Positions 33,077 to 42,624 of a stretch of 64,000 nt of DNA are shown here, in pieces; positions within the stretch are counted from its first letter, which is position 1; the number at the start of each line of letters is the position of its first letter. The stretch is from Streptomyces sp. NBC_00287. Lineage in GTDB: Bacteria; Actinomycetota; Actinomycetes; Streptomycetales; Streptomycetaceae. A model generated the notes under the pieces. The model was not told where the DNA came from and made no database searches. It saw only the letters and a program-made list of their open reading frames with translations. The translations under genes and the position numbers were made by a program. The stretch covers positions 4,278,001-4,342,000 of the forward strand of contig NZ_CP108053.1 of assembly GCF_036173105.1 (NCBI RefSeq), read 5' to 3'.

Positions 33077-33577
33077 CTACGCGGACCGCGTCATGATCCG
33101 CAGCACCTCCAGCGTGCGCGGCGGCGCGTCCGGGTCGTCCCCGTCGCTCGTCGCCATCCGCACATGCGCGTCCCGCGCGGCACGCACCGCGTCCGGCCAC
33201 CCCTGGTGTTCCAGGTAGGCGGCGACCGGCGCGTCAGGGCCGACCTGGTGCATGATCCTCAGCACCCGCAGCACGGCAGTGTCGACGAGCGCCGCCTCCT
33301 GCGAGTCCCGGAAGATCGTGCCGACGTACTTCTCGGCGGACCAGCTGTCCAGCCAGGTGTCCTCGACCAGGCGGTACACGGCATCGGTGACGTCTCCGTA
33401 GCCGTCGACGCCGGCCAGCCAGGCGTCCCGCTGGAACACCGGGTCGGAGAGCATGTGCAGCGCGGAGCGCACATTGCTGCGCCAGCGCCACCACGGCATG
33501 TCGTTCAGTGGCATGCCGCCCATGGTGGATGAGCGACGGCCGCGACGGGAAGAGTTCTCCGAACCTTGCACGGTCAT
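33077..33577 (-). CDS. Conserved hypothetical protein next to purU
   Basis: This is a soluble protein of up to 166 residues of unknown function, common in streptomycetes. Motifs are MPWWRWRSNVRSALHMLSDPVFQRDAWLAGVDGYGDVTDAVYRLVEDTWLDSWS, conserved W/R/D-rich positions, and DTAVLRVLRIMHQVGPDAPVAAYL. The true start may be the methionine at 33514, giving 145 residues; the first 20 residues are serine/arginine-rich. It is divergent from the binding-protein gene and 57 bp upstream of purU. Confidence 0.72.
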   Translation of the reverse strand: MTVQGSENSSRRGRRSSTMGGMPLNDMPWWRWRSNVRSALHMLSDPVFQRDAWLAGVDGYGDVTDAVYRLVEDTWLDSWSAEKYVGTIFRDSQEAALVDTAVLRVLRIMHQVGPDAPVAAYLEHQGWPDAVRAARDAHVRMATSDGDDPDAPPRTLEVLRIMTRSA

Positions 33578-33694
33578 CGATCGTACGTTCTCGCTCAGCC
33601 GACGCTCAGGGACCCCCGTAATTCACCTTCGCGTCACCTTCTGTTGACCGTGGGTCACTTCCGGGTTAGCGATGTGACGGAATCGTGCGTGTCC

Positions 33695-35002
33695 ATGACC
33701 GGCAGGCGGCGCTTCCGCAATACCCACCTCCCCACGCTCACCCGACCCGTCAGAGCCACCGCGAGCAAAGCGGCGGCCCTGGTCGCGTGCGCATCCCTCG
33801 CCGTCGGTTGCGGGGTCATCCCCGGTGTCTCGGGGGGCGCCGGGGACGATCCCATCACCGTGATGACCTGGGCACCCCAGGACACCAGCGCCACCAACAA
33901 GCCCGGCATGCCCGCGCTGGCGCTGGCGTACGCCCGCTGGATCAACTCCCAGGGCGGCCTCAACGGGCGCAAGCTCCGGGTCCTGAACTGTAACGACCAC
34001 AACGACAGCGTCTCCGCGGCGAAATGCGCCGAGCGCGCCGTCGAGGAGAACGTGGTCGCCGTCGTCGGCTCCTACAGCCAGCACGGCGACTCCTTCTTCC
34101 CCACGCTGGAGAGCGCGGGGATCCCGTACATTGGCGGCTACGGCGTCACCAGCGCCGAGTTCACCAGCCCGCTCTCCTACCCCGTCAACGGCGGCCAGCC
34201 CAGCCTGCTGGCCGGCCTCGGCCGGGAGCTCGCCAGGAACTGCGGGCCCGTCGCGCTCGTACGGCCCGACAGCATCGCGGGCGACGAGCTGCCCCCGCTG
34301 CTGAACTCCGGTCTCTCCGCGGGCGGCCACGCCGACGCGGGCGACCAGCTGGCGGCGGAGGACGCGACCGAGTACTCGGGGCAGTCGAAGCAGGCGCTCA
34401 ACTACACGACCACCGACCCGGCCAGCCCCGGCTGTGTGGTGCCCGCCCTCGGCGACCGCACCAGCACCTTCATGGACTCCTTCCGGCGTGGCCGCGAGGA
34501 CTACCCCGACGTCCGCACGGCGACCGTGCTGGGCAGCGTCGACCAGACCGTGATCGACGCCTCCGGCGGCAAGTCCGGGCCCTACGAGGGTGCGTACATC
34601 ACCGGCTGGTATCCCGTGGCCAGCGACAAGCGCTGGGACGAGATGAAGAAGGTGATCAGCGCGCAGGCCTTCGGCGACAACCGCATCGACCCCGCGGACG
34701 CCGGAGTGCAGACCACCTGGATCGCGTACACCGTGTTCAAGGCCGTCGTCGACTCCATCGGCGACTCCGAGGTGACCGCCCGCTCGGTCCGCCGCGCCCT
34801 GGACAACGGCCTGGAGATCAGCACGGGTGGGCTCACTCCGCCGCTGAGCTGGGACTTCTCGGAGAGCCTCGCCTCGGTCGGCTTCCCTCAGCTGGTCAAC
34901 GCCGATGTGACCATGCAGGTCGTACGGGACGGTCGGCTGGTGTCGGCCCGCAAGGGCTTCATCGATGTGACGAAGACCCTTCAGCAGGCCGACCTCAACT
35001 GA
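33695..35002 (+). CDS. Branched-chain amino-acid-type ABC substrate-binding lipoprotein
   Basis: This 435-residue extracellular solute-binding protein is of the Leu/Ile/Val/amide (periplasmic-binding-protein type 1) family. The signal peptide ends in the lipobox LAVGC, predicting a lipid anchor at the membrane. The ligand fold shows WAPQDTSATNKPGMPALALAYARWINSQGGLNGRKL and VAVVGSYSQHGDSFFPTLESAGIPYIGGYG. No permease or ATPase gene of this type lies nearby, so it works with an unlinked transporter or as a sensor. The ATG at 33695 was chosen to give a normal signal peptide. Confidence 0.85.
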   Translation: MTGRRRFRNTHLPTLTRPVRATASKAAALVACASLAVGCGVIPGVSGGAGDDPITVMTWAPQDTSATNKPGMPALALAYARWINSQGGLNGRKLRVLNCNDHNDSVSAAKCAERAVEENVVAVVGSYSQHGDSFFPTLESAGIPYIGGYGVTSAEFTSPLSYPVNGGQPSLLAGLGRELARNCGPVALVRPDSIAGDELPPLLNSGLSAGGHADAGDQLAAEDATEYSGQSKQALNYTTTDPASPGCVVPALGDRTSTFMDSFRRGREDYPDVRTATVLGSVDQTVIDASGGKSGPYEGAYITGWYPVASDKRWDEMKKVISAQAFGDNRIDPADAGVQTTWIAYTVFKAVVDSIGDSEVTARSVRRALDNGLEISTGGLTPPLSWDFSESLASVGFPQLVNADVTMQVVRDGRLVSARKGFIDVTKTLQQADLN

Positions 35003-35009
35003 TCGGCTC

Positions 35010-36752
35010 CTAGAGCTGGGTCGGCTGGCGCTCGGTCAGGCCGTACGTCTTCGCGATCGAGTTCCACAGGCCCGCGGCCTTGGCCTTCTCGGTGCTGGCC
35101 GTGCCGCTGGCCGTGTTGCCGGCCTGGGTCTGCGGGGTGGCCCGGGCCTGCCCCTTCTTGCAGAGCTGGCCCTTGCGCTGCGCGACCTGGTCGGCCCAGG
35201 CCGCGTAGTGGTTGTCGGCCGACGCGGACGCCTGCCAGGCCTTGTTGAGGGCCGTGGTCAGCTCGGTGTGCTGCGGCAGCTTGTCGACGGACAGCGTGGC
35301 CAGCTTGGTCACCAGGTCGTTGCGCTGCTTGGCCGCGTCCCTGAGGTCCTTGGCCGCCTGGGGGAGGTTGGTGCAGGCCTTCACGTCGGCCACGGCGTTG
35401 ATGACCATGGTCCGGCTGTTGCCGCTGTCGGCCAGCAGCTTGTCCAGCTCGACGGCCTGCTGCTCGACCGGGTCGGCCGAGGGGGAGGGCGAGGCGGACT
35501 CGCTCGCCGGGGCGGTGGCGGCGACGGTCTTGTTGTCGCTGTCGTCGTCCCCGCCGCCACTGGCCAGCAGCGCGCCGGCACCTATACCGACGACGGCGAT
35601 ACCGACGCCGACGGCGGCGAAGAGCGTCACACGCGATCCGGTACGGCCGCCACCGCGGCGGCCCTCGTCGTCGTGCGCCTCGCGTCTGGGGATGAGCGGG
35701 GGCTGCTGCTGGGCGCCGTACCGCTGCGGCTGCGGCTGCTGGAAGCGCGGCATCTGCTGGGTGGACGCGGCCGGGGGCTCACCGCCCGGCTCGCTGCGGA
35801 AGAGGTTGTCGAACTCGGCGGGCGTCTGCCGCTCGCCGCCCGCGCTCGCCGGCACGGGCGCGATGTACTGCGTGGCCTCGGCGTCCGGGTTCGGGGCGGC
35901 ATGACGCCGGACCCGGCCCAGCACCTGCGTGCTCTCGGCGGGCGTCTCGGGCGTGCCGACCTCGGGCGGCAGCGCCCCGGCACCGACCGGCGGGATGTAC
36001 TGCGTCGCGCCGTCCTCGCGGACCGGGGGGATGTATCGGGTGGCCCCGTCGTCCACGACCGGCGGGATGTACTGGGTGGCCCCGTCGTCGCCATAAGCAG
36101 GCCCGGGCGGAAGAGCACCGGATGCCGACGGACCGGCCGGGGACAGCTGTACGCCCTGACCCGCGTCGCCATAAGCAGGTCCCGGCGGAAGAGCACCGGA
36201 AGCCGACGGACCGGCGGGAGGCAGCTGTGCGCCCTGGCCCGCGTCGCCATAAGCAGGTCCCGGCGGAAGAGCACCGGAAGCCGACGGACCGGCCGGGGGC
36301 AGCGGTGTGCCCTGGTCCGCGTAGGAGCCGTAGGCGTCCGCGGGCGGCAGCTGGGTGCCGTAGCCCGTGGGGTCGCCGTACGACGGGGCCGGGGCTGGGG
36401 CGCCCTCCGGGGGGAGGGGCTGGGACGGGGCGGGTGCTTCGTCCGGGGTGGGCCAGGGGGCCGGGGGGTGCTCCGGGCCGGCCCATGGCTGGGCGGGCGG
36501 CGGTGTCCAGCCCTGGCCCGGGGGCGGGGCCGTCGGGGGCTGCGGCTGCTCCGGGCCCCACGAGCCGTTCCAGGCCTGGCCGCCGGGTGGGGCCGCCGGG
36601 GTGGGCGGCGCCGTCGGGTGCGCCGGTTGCTGGGGGCTGCCGTAGCCGCCCGTCATGCCCGGGAGCAGGGGCTCTCCTCCGTCGGAGGGCAGCACGATGC
36701 CTTCGCGCGCGGGTCGCGCCGAGGGCTCCTCGCCCTGTCCACTCTGCGTCAC
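35010..36752 (-). CDS. Proline-rich single-pass membrane protein with tandem repeats
   Basis: This is a 580-residue protein. The first 350 residues are Pro/Gly/Gln-rich, probably cytoplasmic and disordered, with three 26-residue repeats (PPAGPSASGALPPGPAYGDA type) and three copies of DDGATQYIPPV. One transmembrane helix (VTLFAAVGVGIAVVGIGAGALLA, about residue 385) follows. The extracytoplasmic part of about 170 residues has a few cysteines (DVKACTNLPQAAKDLRDA, RKGQLCKKGQ). ATQYI-type motifs resemble phosphothreonine targets of Ser/Thr kinases. It ends 8 bp from the convergent binding-lipoprotein gene. Function unknown. Confidence 0.75.
   Translation of the reverse strand: MTQSGQGEEPSARPAREGIVLPSDGGEPLLPGMTGGYGSPQQPAHPTAPPTPAAPPGGQAWNGSWGPEQPQPPTAPPPGQGWTPPPAQPWAGPEHPPAPWPTPDEAPAPSQPLPPEGAPAPAPSYGDPTGYGTQLPPADAYGSYADQGTPLPPAGPSASGALPPGPAYGDAGQGAQLPPAGPSASGALPPGPAYGDAGQGVQLSPAGPSASGALPPGPAYGDDGATQYIPPVVDDGATRYIPPVREDGATQYIPPVGAGALPPEVGTPETPAESTQVLGRVRRHAAPNPDAEATQYIAPVPASAGGERQTPAEFDNLFRSEPGGEPPAASTQQMPRFQQPQPQRYGAQQQPPLIPRREAHDDEGRRGGGRTGSRVTLFAAVGVGIAVVGIGAGALLASGGGDDDSDNKTVAATAPASESASPSPSADPVEQQAVELDKLLADSGNSRTMVINAVADVKACTNLPQAAKDLRDAAKQRNDLVTKLATLSVDKLPQHTELTTALNKAWQASASADNHYAAWADQVAQRKGQLCKKGQARATPQTQAGNTASGTASTEKAKAAGLWNSIAKTYGLTERQPTQL
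36092..36325. repeat. Three 78-bp direct repeats in the proline-rich protein gene
   Basis: Units begin with ccataagcag at 36091, 36169 and 36247 (period 78 bp) and encode the 26-residue PPAGPSASGALPPGPAYGD units. They are nearly identical, indicating recent duplication; the next 12-residue DDGATQYIPPV repeats follow on the N-terminal side of the helix. Confidence 0.85.
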
Positions 36753-36953
36753 CGGGACTCCTACGAATGGGGGACCTTCGGAATCGTCGGCTCACGCTAC
36801 CGGGTCCCGAGAGCCGCGTGCCACGCAGCTCAGGACGTGACGTCCGTCCCTGTGACCGCGGTAACAGAACCGGCCCCCCATCCGCTGACTACGTCTCCTC
36901 TCCGTGCCGACGCCTTCGTTTCCCATGTGTTCACGCGCGCGTGGCCCGCACTT

Positions 36954-38339
36954 TCACGCTGCCGCCTGCAGCTCAAGACGCGCCCCGAACTCCCGTACCA
37001 CAGGTTCCTCCCGGTACGGCTCCAACCGCTGCTGGAAGTCCTCCAGATACTCGGCGCCCCGGTTGGACCGCAGGGTCTCCAGCAGCTCGACGGCCTTCAG
37101 GCCGGTGTGGCAGGCCTGTTCGACCTCGCGCTGCTGGACCTGGGCCGTGGCGAGGAGCACAAATCCGATCGCGCGCCGCCGCGCCTTGTTCTCCGGCAGC
37201 CCCGCGAGGGACTCCTCCGCGCGCCGCGCCGCCGCCTCGGCCTGTCCGAGGTCGCGGTGGCAGTGCGCCAGCTCATCGGCGAGGTAGGCCTCGTCGAAGT
37301 GCGCGATCCACACCGGGTCGTCCCCGGCGGCCGGATCCGCCGACTCCAACGCGCTCACCGCCCGCCCGGACGCCGCCTGGGCCGCCCGTACGTCGCCCAT
37401 GAGCGCATGCCCACGAGCCTCGGCCGCGTAGAACATGGACTCCGCGCGCGGGGTGACGCGCCCCCGCGCCCCCTCCTGCGCCGCCCGCGCCAGCTGCGCG
37501 ATCTCGCGCGGGTTCCCGAGCTGCGCGGCCAGATGGCTCATGGACGCGGCGAGCACGTATCCGCCGTAGCCGCGGTCCCCGGCCGCCTGGGCGAGCCGCA
37601 GGGCCTGGATGTAGTACCGCTGGGCGAGACCCGGCTGGCCGGTGTCGATCGCCATATAGCCGGCCAGCTCGGTCAACCGGGCCACCGCGGCGAACAGTTC
37701 ACGCCCCACGGCCTCCCGGTACGACCCGGCCAGCAGCCCCGAGACGACGCTGTTGAGGTAGTGCACGACGACCGGGCGCACATGCCCGCTGCCGTACTGA
37801 TGGTCCAGGTCGACCAGGGCCTGCGTCATCGCCTTCACGGCGGCGACGTCGGACTGGCCCACGCGCGGGCCCGCCGAGCGCGCGACCTGCGAGTCCGGCG
37901 CGGAGATCAGCCAGTCGCGGCTGGGTTCGACGAGCGCGGACGCGGCGACGGACGAGCCGGACAGGAAGTCCCGGCGGCCCACGTCACTGCGCCACAGCTC
38001 ACACACCTGCTCGATGGCGCCCAGTACCGTCGGCGAGAACTGGAGGCCCACACCGGAGGCGAGGTTCTTGCCGTTGGCCATGCCGATCTCGTCGATCGTG
38101 ACCGTACGGCCGAGCTTGCGGCCGAGTGCCTCCGCGATGATCGCCGGGGCGCGTCCGCGCGGCTGTTGTCCGCGCAGCCAACGGGCCACGGACGTCTTGT
38201 CGTAGCGCAGGTCGAGGCCGTGCTCTGCGCCGCACATATTGACCCGGCGGGCCAGCCCGGCGTTCGAGCAGCCCGCTTCCTGGATGAGCGCCTGCAGCCG
38301 TTCGTTCGGCTGCCGCGCGACGAGAGGCCTTGCGGCCAT
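36954..38339 (-). CDS. NsdA-like TPR transcriptional regulator
   Basis: This is a 461-residue protein with an N-terminal DNA-binding-like region (QEAGCSNAGLARRVNMCG, DKTSVARWLRGQQPRGRAPAIIAEALGRKLGRTVTIDEIG) and a long helical TPR-like C-terminal half (LAGYMAIDTGQPGLAQRYYIQALRLAQAAGD, CHRDLGQAEAAARRAEESLAGL). The design matches NsdA/NsdB, negative regulators of Streptomyces development and antibiotic production. The ATG at 38339 has AGGGGG upstream and starts MAARPLVARQPNERL. It is monocistronic. Confidence 0.85.
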   Translation of the reverse strand: MAARPLVARQPNERLQALIQEAGCSNAGLARRVNMCGAEHGLDLRYDKTSVARWLRGQQPRGRAPAIIAEALGRKLGRTVTIDEIGMANGKNLASGVGLQFSPTVLGAIEQVCELWRSDVGRRDFLSGSSVAASALVEPSRDWLISAPDSQVARSAGPRVGQSDVAAVKAMTQALVDLDHQYGSGHVRPVVVHYLNSVVSGLLAGSYREAVGRELFAAVARLTELAGYMAIDTGQPGLAQRYYIQALRLAQAAGDRGYGGYVLAASMSHLAAQLGNPREIAQLARAAQEGARGRVTPRAESMFYAAEARGHALMGDVRAAQAASGRAVSALESADPAAGDDPVWIAHFDEAYLADELAHCHRDLGQAEAAARRAEESLAGLPENKARRRAIGFVLLATAQVQQREVEQACHTGLKAVELLETLRSNRGAEYLEDFQQRLEPYREEPVVREFGARLELQAAA

Positions 38340-38609
38340 GGCGTACCCCCTGTGGCTGCGGTGCCTGCCCACGCACCGAGTTGACGAGTCTTCGCACCGA
38401 AAAGATCCGGCCTTGAAGATCAATGCCCCGCGGACATACCGAAAATGCGAGACATGCGAGGATTGCCGGGGTAAGAGCCGAAGCCGACCCCACTCGTGGC
38501 TACCCACCTCCGGCCATGGATCCTCCCGCGCGCCCCCACACGTGCATCCATGCGCCCCAGACGCGGAATCGATGCTCCTCCCCCGCGCGCGCTACGCCCG
38601 TAACCCGAG

Positions 38610-39293
38610 GTGGGCGCGGGAGTTGTGAAGTGCGTGGAAGAGACGATCGCGGGCACTGAAGCCGCTCAGATTCCGAAGCAGCGCGGGGAATCGCTGCTGG
38701 AGACCGCTGTTCGCTACGCCGAGGAGCGCCACTGGGACGTGTTCCCCGGCACTTGGCTGGAAGCCGTCGACGGGGTGCAGCGCTGTTCGTGCGGCGACGC
38801 CTCGTGCGGTGCGCCGGGGGCGCATCCGGCACGCGCGGACTGGGAAACGCAGGCGACGGGCAGTGCGACGGTCGCGCGCCGGATGTGGTCGAAGCAGCCG
38901 CTGGCTTCGATCCTGCTGCCGACCGGGCGCACGTTCGACGCGATCTCCGTCCCGGAGACGGCCGGGTTTCTCGCGCTGGCCCGGATGGAGCGCATGGAGT
39001 TGACGCTCGGTCCCGTGACGTTGACGCCGGATCGCCGGATGCACTTCTTCGTGCTGCCGGGGGCGTCCGTGAAGGTGCCGGAGCTGGTCCGGAAGCTGGG
39101 CTGGTCCCCGTCGTCGCTCGATCTCATCGCGCTGGGCGAGGGCAGCTACGTGGCCGGGCCGCCCACGCGGTACGGGTCGCGGGGGGCGGTGCAGTGGGCC
39201 TGCCGGCCGACGCCTGCGAACCGTTGGCTGCCGGATGCCGAGGAGTTGATCTCGCCGCTCGCCTATGCGTGCGGGCGGGATCGACAGCCCTGA
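38610..39293 (+). CDS. DNA primase/polymerase-like (prim-pol) domain protein
   Basis: This protein of about 227 residues resembles the N-terminal prim-pol domain of bifunctional primase-polymerases: LLETAVRYAEERHWDVFPGTW, then CSCGDASCGAPGAHPARADWETQAT (zinc-like cysteines and the WEtqAT helix), FDAISVPE, HFFVLPGASV and YVAGPPTRYG. No helicase part follows. The protein could start at the GTG at 38610 or at 38625. Its neighbours are an NsdA-like regulator and an ABC exporter operon. The small protein at 6121 shares the motif order. Confidence 0.75.
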   Translation: MGAGVVKCVEETIAGTEAAQIPKQRGESLLETAVRYAEERHWDVFPGTWLEAVDGVQRCSCGDASCGAPGAHPARADWETQATGSATVARRMWSKQPLASILLPTGRTFDAISVPETAGFLALARMERMELTLGPVTLTPDRRMHFFVLPGASVKVPELVRKLGWSPSSLDLIALGEGSYVAGPPTRYGSRGAVQWACRPTPANRWLPDAEELISPLAYACGRDRQP

Positions 39294-39308
39294 ACATAGG
39301 GTGCCCGT

Positions 39309-40079
39309 ATGACTCCTGCTGTGGTGGTGCGTGGGCTCTGGAAGCGGTTCGGGCAGCAAATCGCCGTCGCCGGGATCGATCTGGAGCTGCCCGCAGGGAA
39401 GTTCATCGGTCTGGTCGGGCCCAATGGCGCCGGGAAGACCACCACGCTCTCCATGGCGACCGGGCTGCTGCGGCCCGATCAGGGGTCCGTCGAGGTCGTC
39501 GGGCACGACGTGTGGCGCGACCCGGTGGAGGTGAAGGCACGCATCGGGGTGCTGCCGGAGGGGCTGCGGCTGTTCGAACGGCTGTCGGGGCGCGAACTGC
39601 TCGCCTACTCCGGGCGGTTGCGCGGGCTCCCCGGCACCGAGGTCGACAAACGGGCCACGCAGCTCCTCGACGTGCTGGACCTGGCCGGCGCCCAGCACAA
39701 GCTCGTCGTCGACTACTCGACCGGCATGCGCAAGAAGATCGGGCTCGCGGCCGCTCTCCTCCACAACCCCGAAGTGCTCTTCCTCGACGAGCCGTTCGAG
39801 GGCGTCGACCCGGTCTCCGCGCAGACCATCCGGGGCGTCCTGGAGCGGTACACCGCCTCCGGCGCCACCGTCGTCTTCTCCTCCCACGTCATGGAACTCG
39901 TCGAGTCGCTGTGCGACTGGGTGGCCGTCATGGCGGCGGGCCGGATCCGGGCGCACGGCCCGCTCGCCGAGGTACGCGGGGACGCGCCCTCCCTCCAGCA
40001 GGCGTTCCTGGAGCTGGTGGGCGCCCAAGGGCGCGACGCCGGTTCCGACCTCGACTGGCTGGGCGGCGGGGCGCGATGA
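39309..40079 (+). CDS. ABC transporter ATP-binding protein
   Basis: This 256-residue ABC ATPase has Walker A GPNGAGKTTT (residues about 38-47), signature YSTGMRKKIGLAAAL with the ABC-type serine-threonine-glycine, Walker B VLFLDEPFEGVDPVS and H-loop SSHVME. It belongs to the drug/bacteriocin ABC-2 exporter group. It overlaps the permease start (ATGA) and is therefore co-translated with it. The substrate is unknown. Confidence 0.92.
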   Translation: MTPAVVVRGLWKRFGQQIAVAGIDLELPAGKFIGLVGPNGAGKTTTLSMATGLLRPDQGSVEVVGHDVWRDPVEVKARIGVLPEGLRLFERLSGRELLAYSGRLRGLPGTEVDKRATQLLDVLDLAGAQHKLVVDYSTGMRKKIGLAAALLHNPEVLFLDEPFEGVDPVSAQTIRGVLERYTASGATVVFSSHVMELVESLCDWVAVMAAGRIRAHGPLAEVRGDAPSLQQAFLELVGAQGRDAGSDLDWLGGGAR

Positions 40080-41665
40080 GCGCGCCCACGATCACACCCG
40101 TCCTGGTACGGCTGAAGCTGTCGCTGCTGCGCAACGGCCTGCGCCAGTCCAGCGGCCGCCGCGCCGCCTACGTCGCCTCGATGGTCTTCACGCTCCTGTT
40201 CGCCGCGTTGCAGCTGATCGGCCTGATCGCGCTGCGCGACAACACCCATGCCGCGTCCGTGGTCGTCCTGCTGGTGGCGGTGCTGGCGCTCGGCTGGGCG
40301 GTGATGCCGCTGTTCTTCCCCGGCGGCGACGAGACGCTCGACCCGACCCGCCTGGTCATGCTCCCCCTGCGCCCCCGCCCCCTGGTACGCGCCCTTCTCG
40401 CGGCCTCCCTGGTCGGCATCGGACCCCTGTTCACCCTCTGCCTGCTGGCCGGCTCGGTGATCGCGGTCGCGCACGGCGCCATGGCCTACGTCGTGGGCGT
40501 CGTCGGAGTCGTTCTCGCGCTGCTGGTGTGCGTGGCCCTCGCGCGGGCCGTCGCCGCCGTCAACATCCGGCTGCTGACCAGCCGGAAGGGCCGGGATCTC
40601 GCGGTACTGAGCGGTCTGGTCATCGCGATCGGCGCCCAGATCGTCAACTTCGGCGCGCAGCGGCTCGGTTCGTCGGGACTCGGCGAACTCGACCCGGCGG
40701 CGGAGGTGCTGCGCTGGCTCCCGCCGGCGTCGGCGATCGGGGCGGCAGACTCGGCGAGCGACGGTGCGTACGGCGTCGCGCTGCTGCAACTTGCCCTGGC
40801 GGCCGGTGCGCTGGCCGCGCTGATCGCCGTATGGTCGCGCCACCTGACCCGTCTGATGACCGAACCCGACGGCTCGACACTGCAGGCGGCCACCGAGACC
40901 GCCGTACGGGAATCCACGGGCCTCGGCCGTCTTCTGCCCGCTGGGCGCACCGGACCGGTCATGGAGCGCAGTCTGCGGTACATCTGGCGCGATCCGAAGA
41001 CCAAGATGGCCTGGGTGACCTCGCTGGCCATCGGCCTGATCGTGCCGGTGTTCAACGCCTTCCAGGGCACCGGCACGATCTACTTCGCCTGTTTCGCGGC
41101 CGGGATGCTCGGGATCCTGATGTACAACCAGTACGGCCAGGACACCTCGGCGTTCTGGATGGTCGCGATGACGATCTCGTCGACGCGGGACGCCTACGTC
41201 GAGCTACGCGCGCGTGCGCTGGCGCTGCTGGTGATCACCCTGCCGTACGCCACACTCGTCACCGTCCTGACGGCGGCCCTGCTGGACGACTGGCCGCGGC
41301 TGCCCGAGGCCCTGGGCCTGTCCTTCGCCCTGCTCGGCGCGATGCTGGCGACCGGCGCCTGGACCTCGGCCCGTTTCCCGTACTCCATCCCGCAGGAGGG
41401 CTACAAGAACGTGGCTCCCGGCCAGGCGGGCCTGGCCTGGATCTCGGTCTTCGGCGGCATGGTCGCGGCGGCCCTGCTCTGCGCCCCGTTCATCGCCCTG
41501 ACGATCTGGCTGAACGTGAGCGCGAACGGCGACGACTGGACCTGGCTGCTGCTGCCGGTGGGGGCGGCGTACGGGGCGGGGATGACGGCACTGGGTCTGA
41601 GGCTGGCGGCTCCACAGACGGCGGCAAGACTGCCGGAGATCTTGACGGCGGTGAGCAAGGGCTAG
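40076..41665 (+). CDS. ABC-2-type transporter permease
   Basis: This 529-residue integral membrane protein has around 12 hydrophobic segments (YVASMVFTLLFAALQLIGLIAL, VVVLLVAVLALGWAVMPLFFP, LFTLCLLAGSVIAVAHG, GMLGILMYNQYGQDTSAFWMVAM and others). It forms the transport channel for the preceding ATPase. The ATG at 40076 overlaps the ATPase stop. It ends shortly before the convergent alpha/beta-hydrolase gene. Confidence 0.88.
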   Translation: MSAPTITPVLVRLKLSLLRNGLRQSSGRRAAYVASMVFTLLFAALQLIGLIALRDNTHAASVVVLLVAVLALGWAVMPLFFPGGDETLDPTRLVMLPLRPRPLVRALLAASLVGIGPLFTLCLLAGSVIAVAHGAMAYVVGVVGVVLALLVCVALARAVAAVNIRLLTSRKGRDLAVLSGLVIAIGAQIVNFGAQRLGSSGLGELDPAAEVLRWLPPASAIGAADSASDGAYGVALLQLALAAGALAALIAVWSRHLTRLMTEPDGSTLQAATETAVRESTGLGRLLPAGRTGPVMERSLRYIWRDPKTKMAWVTSLAIGLIVPVFNAFQGTGTIYFACFAAGMLGILMYNQYGQDTSAFWMVAMTISSTRDAYVELRARALALLVITLPYATLVTVLTAALLDDWPRLPEALGLSFALLGAMLATGAWTSARFPYSIPQEGYKNVAPGQAGLAWISVFGGMVAAALLCAPFIALTIWLNVSANGDDWTWLLLPVGAAYGAGMTALGLRLAAPQTAARLPEILTAVSKG

Positions 41666-41687
41666 CGCTTTGCAGGGCCGGCGCCCC

Positions 41688-42563
41688 TCAAACCGTCCGC
41701 ACGGCGTCCAGAAACGGCTCGATAGCCACCCGCCAAGCCTCCGGCTGGTCATAGTGCACAAGGTGTCCCGCCTCGGCCACCTCCGCGTACTCCCCCCTGG
41801 GAAGGACCCGCACCATCTCCTGCGCCTCGGCCCGGCCCAGCTCCCCGTCCAGCCCGCGCACGACCAGCGCCGGGCACTGGACCTGTGCCAGCTCCTCCCA
41901 GTGCGCGTCGTACACCCAGGTCTCCCGGGACTTCAGCATCTGGTCGGGCTCGAACACCGGCCGCCAGCCGTCCTCGCACTCCTGCATGACCTCGGCGTAG
42001 AACTCCCCGCGCGCGGGGTTGGGCCGCTCCACCCAGGGGTCGTCCTCGCCGAACCACTTGCGTACGTCGGCGAGCGTGGCGAACGGCACGGGCCATGACT
42101 TGAACCAGTCGGCCCACTCCCGCTGCGAGGCCGCGCCGAGTGCGGAGGCCCGCATATCGCAGATGATCACGCCCGACACCAGGTCGGGCCGTTTCGCGGC
42201 GAGCTGCCAGGCCGTCAGCGCCCCCATCGCATGACCGATCAGGACGGTCGGCGCGAGGTCCAGTTGTTCCAGCGCGGCCTCGGCGTCCTCCACGTAGGCT
42301 TCGCGCGTGAACGCGGCCTCGGGCGGCTTGTCGCTGCGGCCGTGCCCGCGCTGGTCCAGCGCGATCGCGCGATGCCGCTCGGAGAGCCAGCGGGCTGTGG
42401 CCGCCCAGTGCGAGGCGCGGCCCATCAGCCCATGAAGTAACAGCACGCCATGCCCCGGATCGCCTTCGGGGGCAACCGGTCGGTCGTTCTTGGGTGGGTC
42501 GCCGAACTCCCAGGCCGCGAGGCGTACCCCGCCTGTCCCGGTCACGTCGATGCGCCGCGCCAT
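41688..42563 (-). CDS. Alpha/beta-hydrolase-fold protein lacking the nucleophile serine
   Basis: This 291-residue alpha/beta-hydrolase has the oxyanion loop LLLHGLMGRASHW, the DQRGHGRSDKP strand and the C-terminal EAGHLVHYDQPEAW with the catalytic-type histidine. At the nucleophile elbow the sequence is IGHAMGALT: the expected GxSxG serine is encoded GCG (alanine). It is otherwise full length. The ATG at 42563 follows AGGACCT. It may be a non-catalytic binding protein, or a variant such as a cofactor-free enzyme. A LexA-box-like palindrome lies 62 bp upstream. Confidence 0.85.
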   Translation of the reverse strand: MARRIDVTGTGGVRLAAWEFGDPPKNDRPVAPEGDPGHGVLLLHGLMGRASHWAATARWLSERHRAIALDQRGHGRSDKPPEAAFTREAYVEDAEAALEQLDLAPTVLIGHAMGALTAWQLAAKRPDLVSGVIICDMRASALGAASQREWADWFKSWPVPFATLADVRKWFGEDDPWVERPNPARGEFYAEVMQECEDGWRPVFEPDQMLKSRETWVYDAHWEELAQVQCPALVVRGLDGELGRAEAQEMVRVLPRGEYAEVAEAGHLVHYDQPEAWRVAIEPFLDAVRTV

Positions 42564-42624
42564 AGGTCCTGGCACCCCCCTAGCTCGCCTGCCGTGCCTT
42601 TGCGTCGGTGTCACCCGCAGGTTA

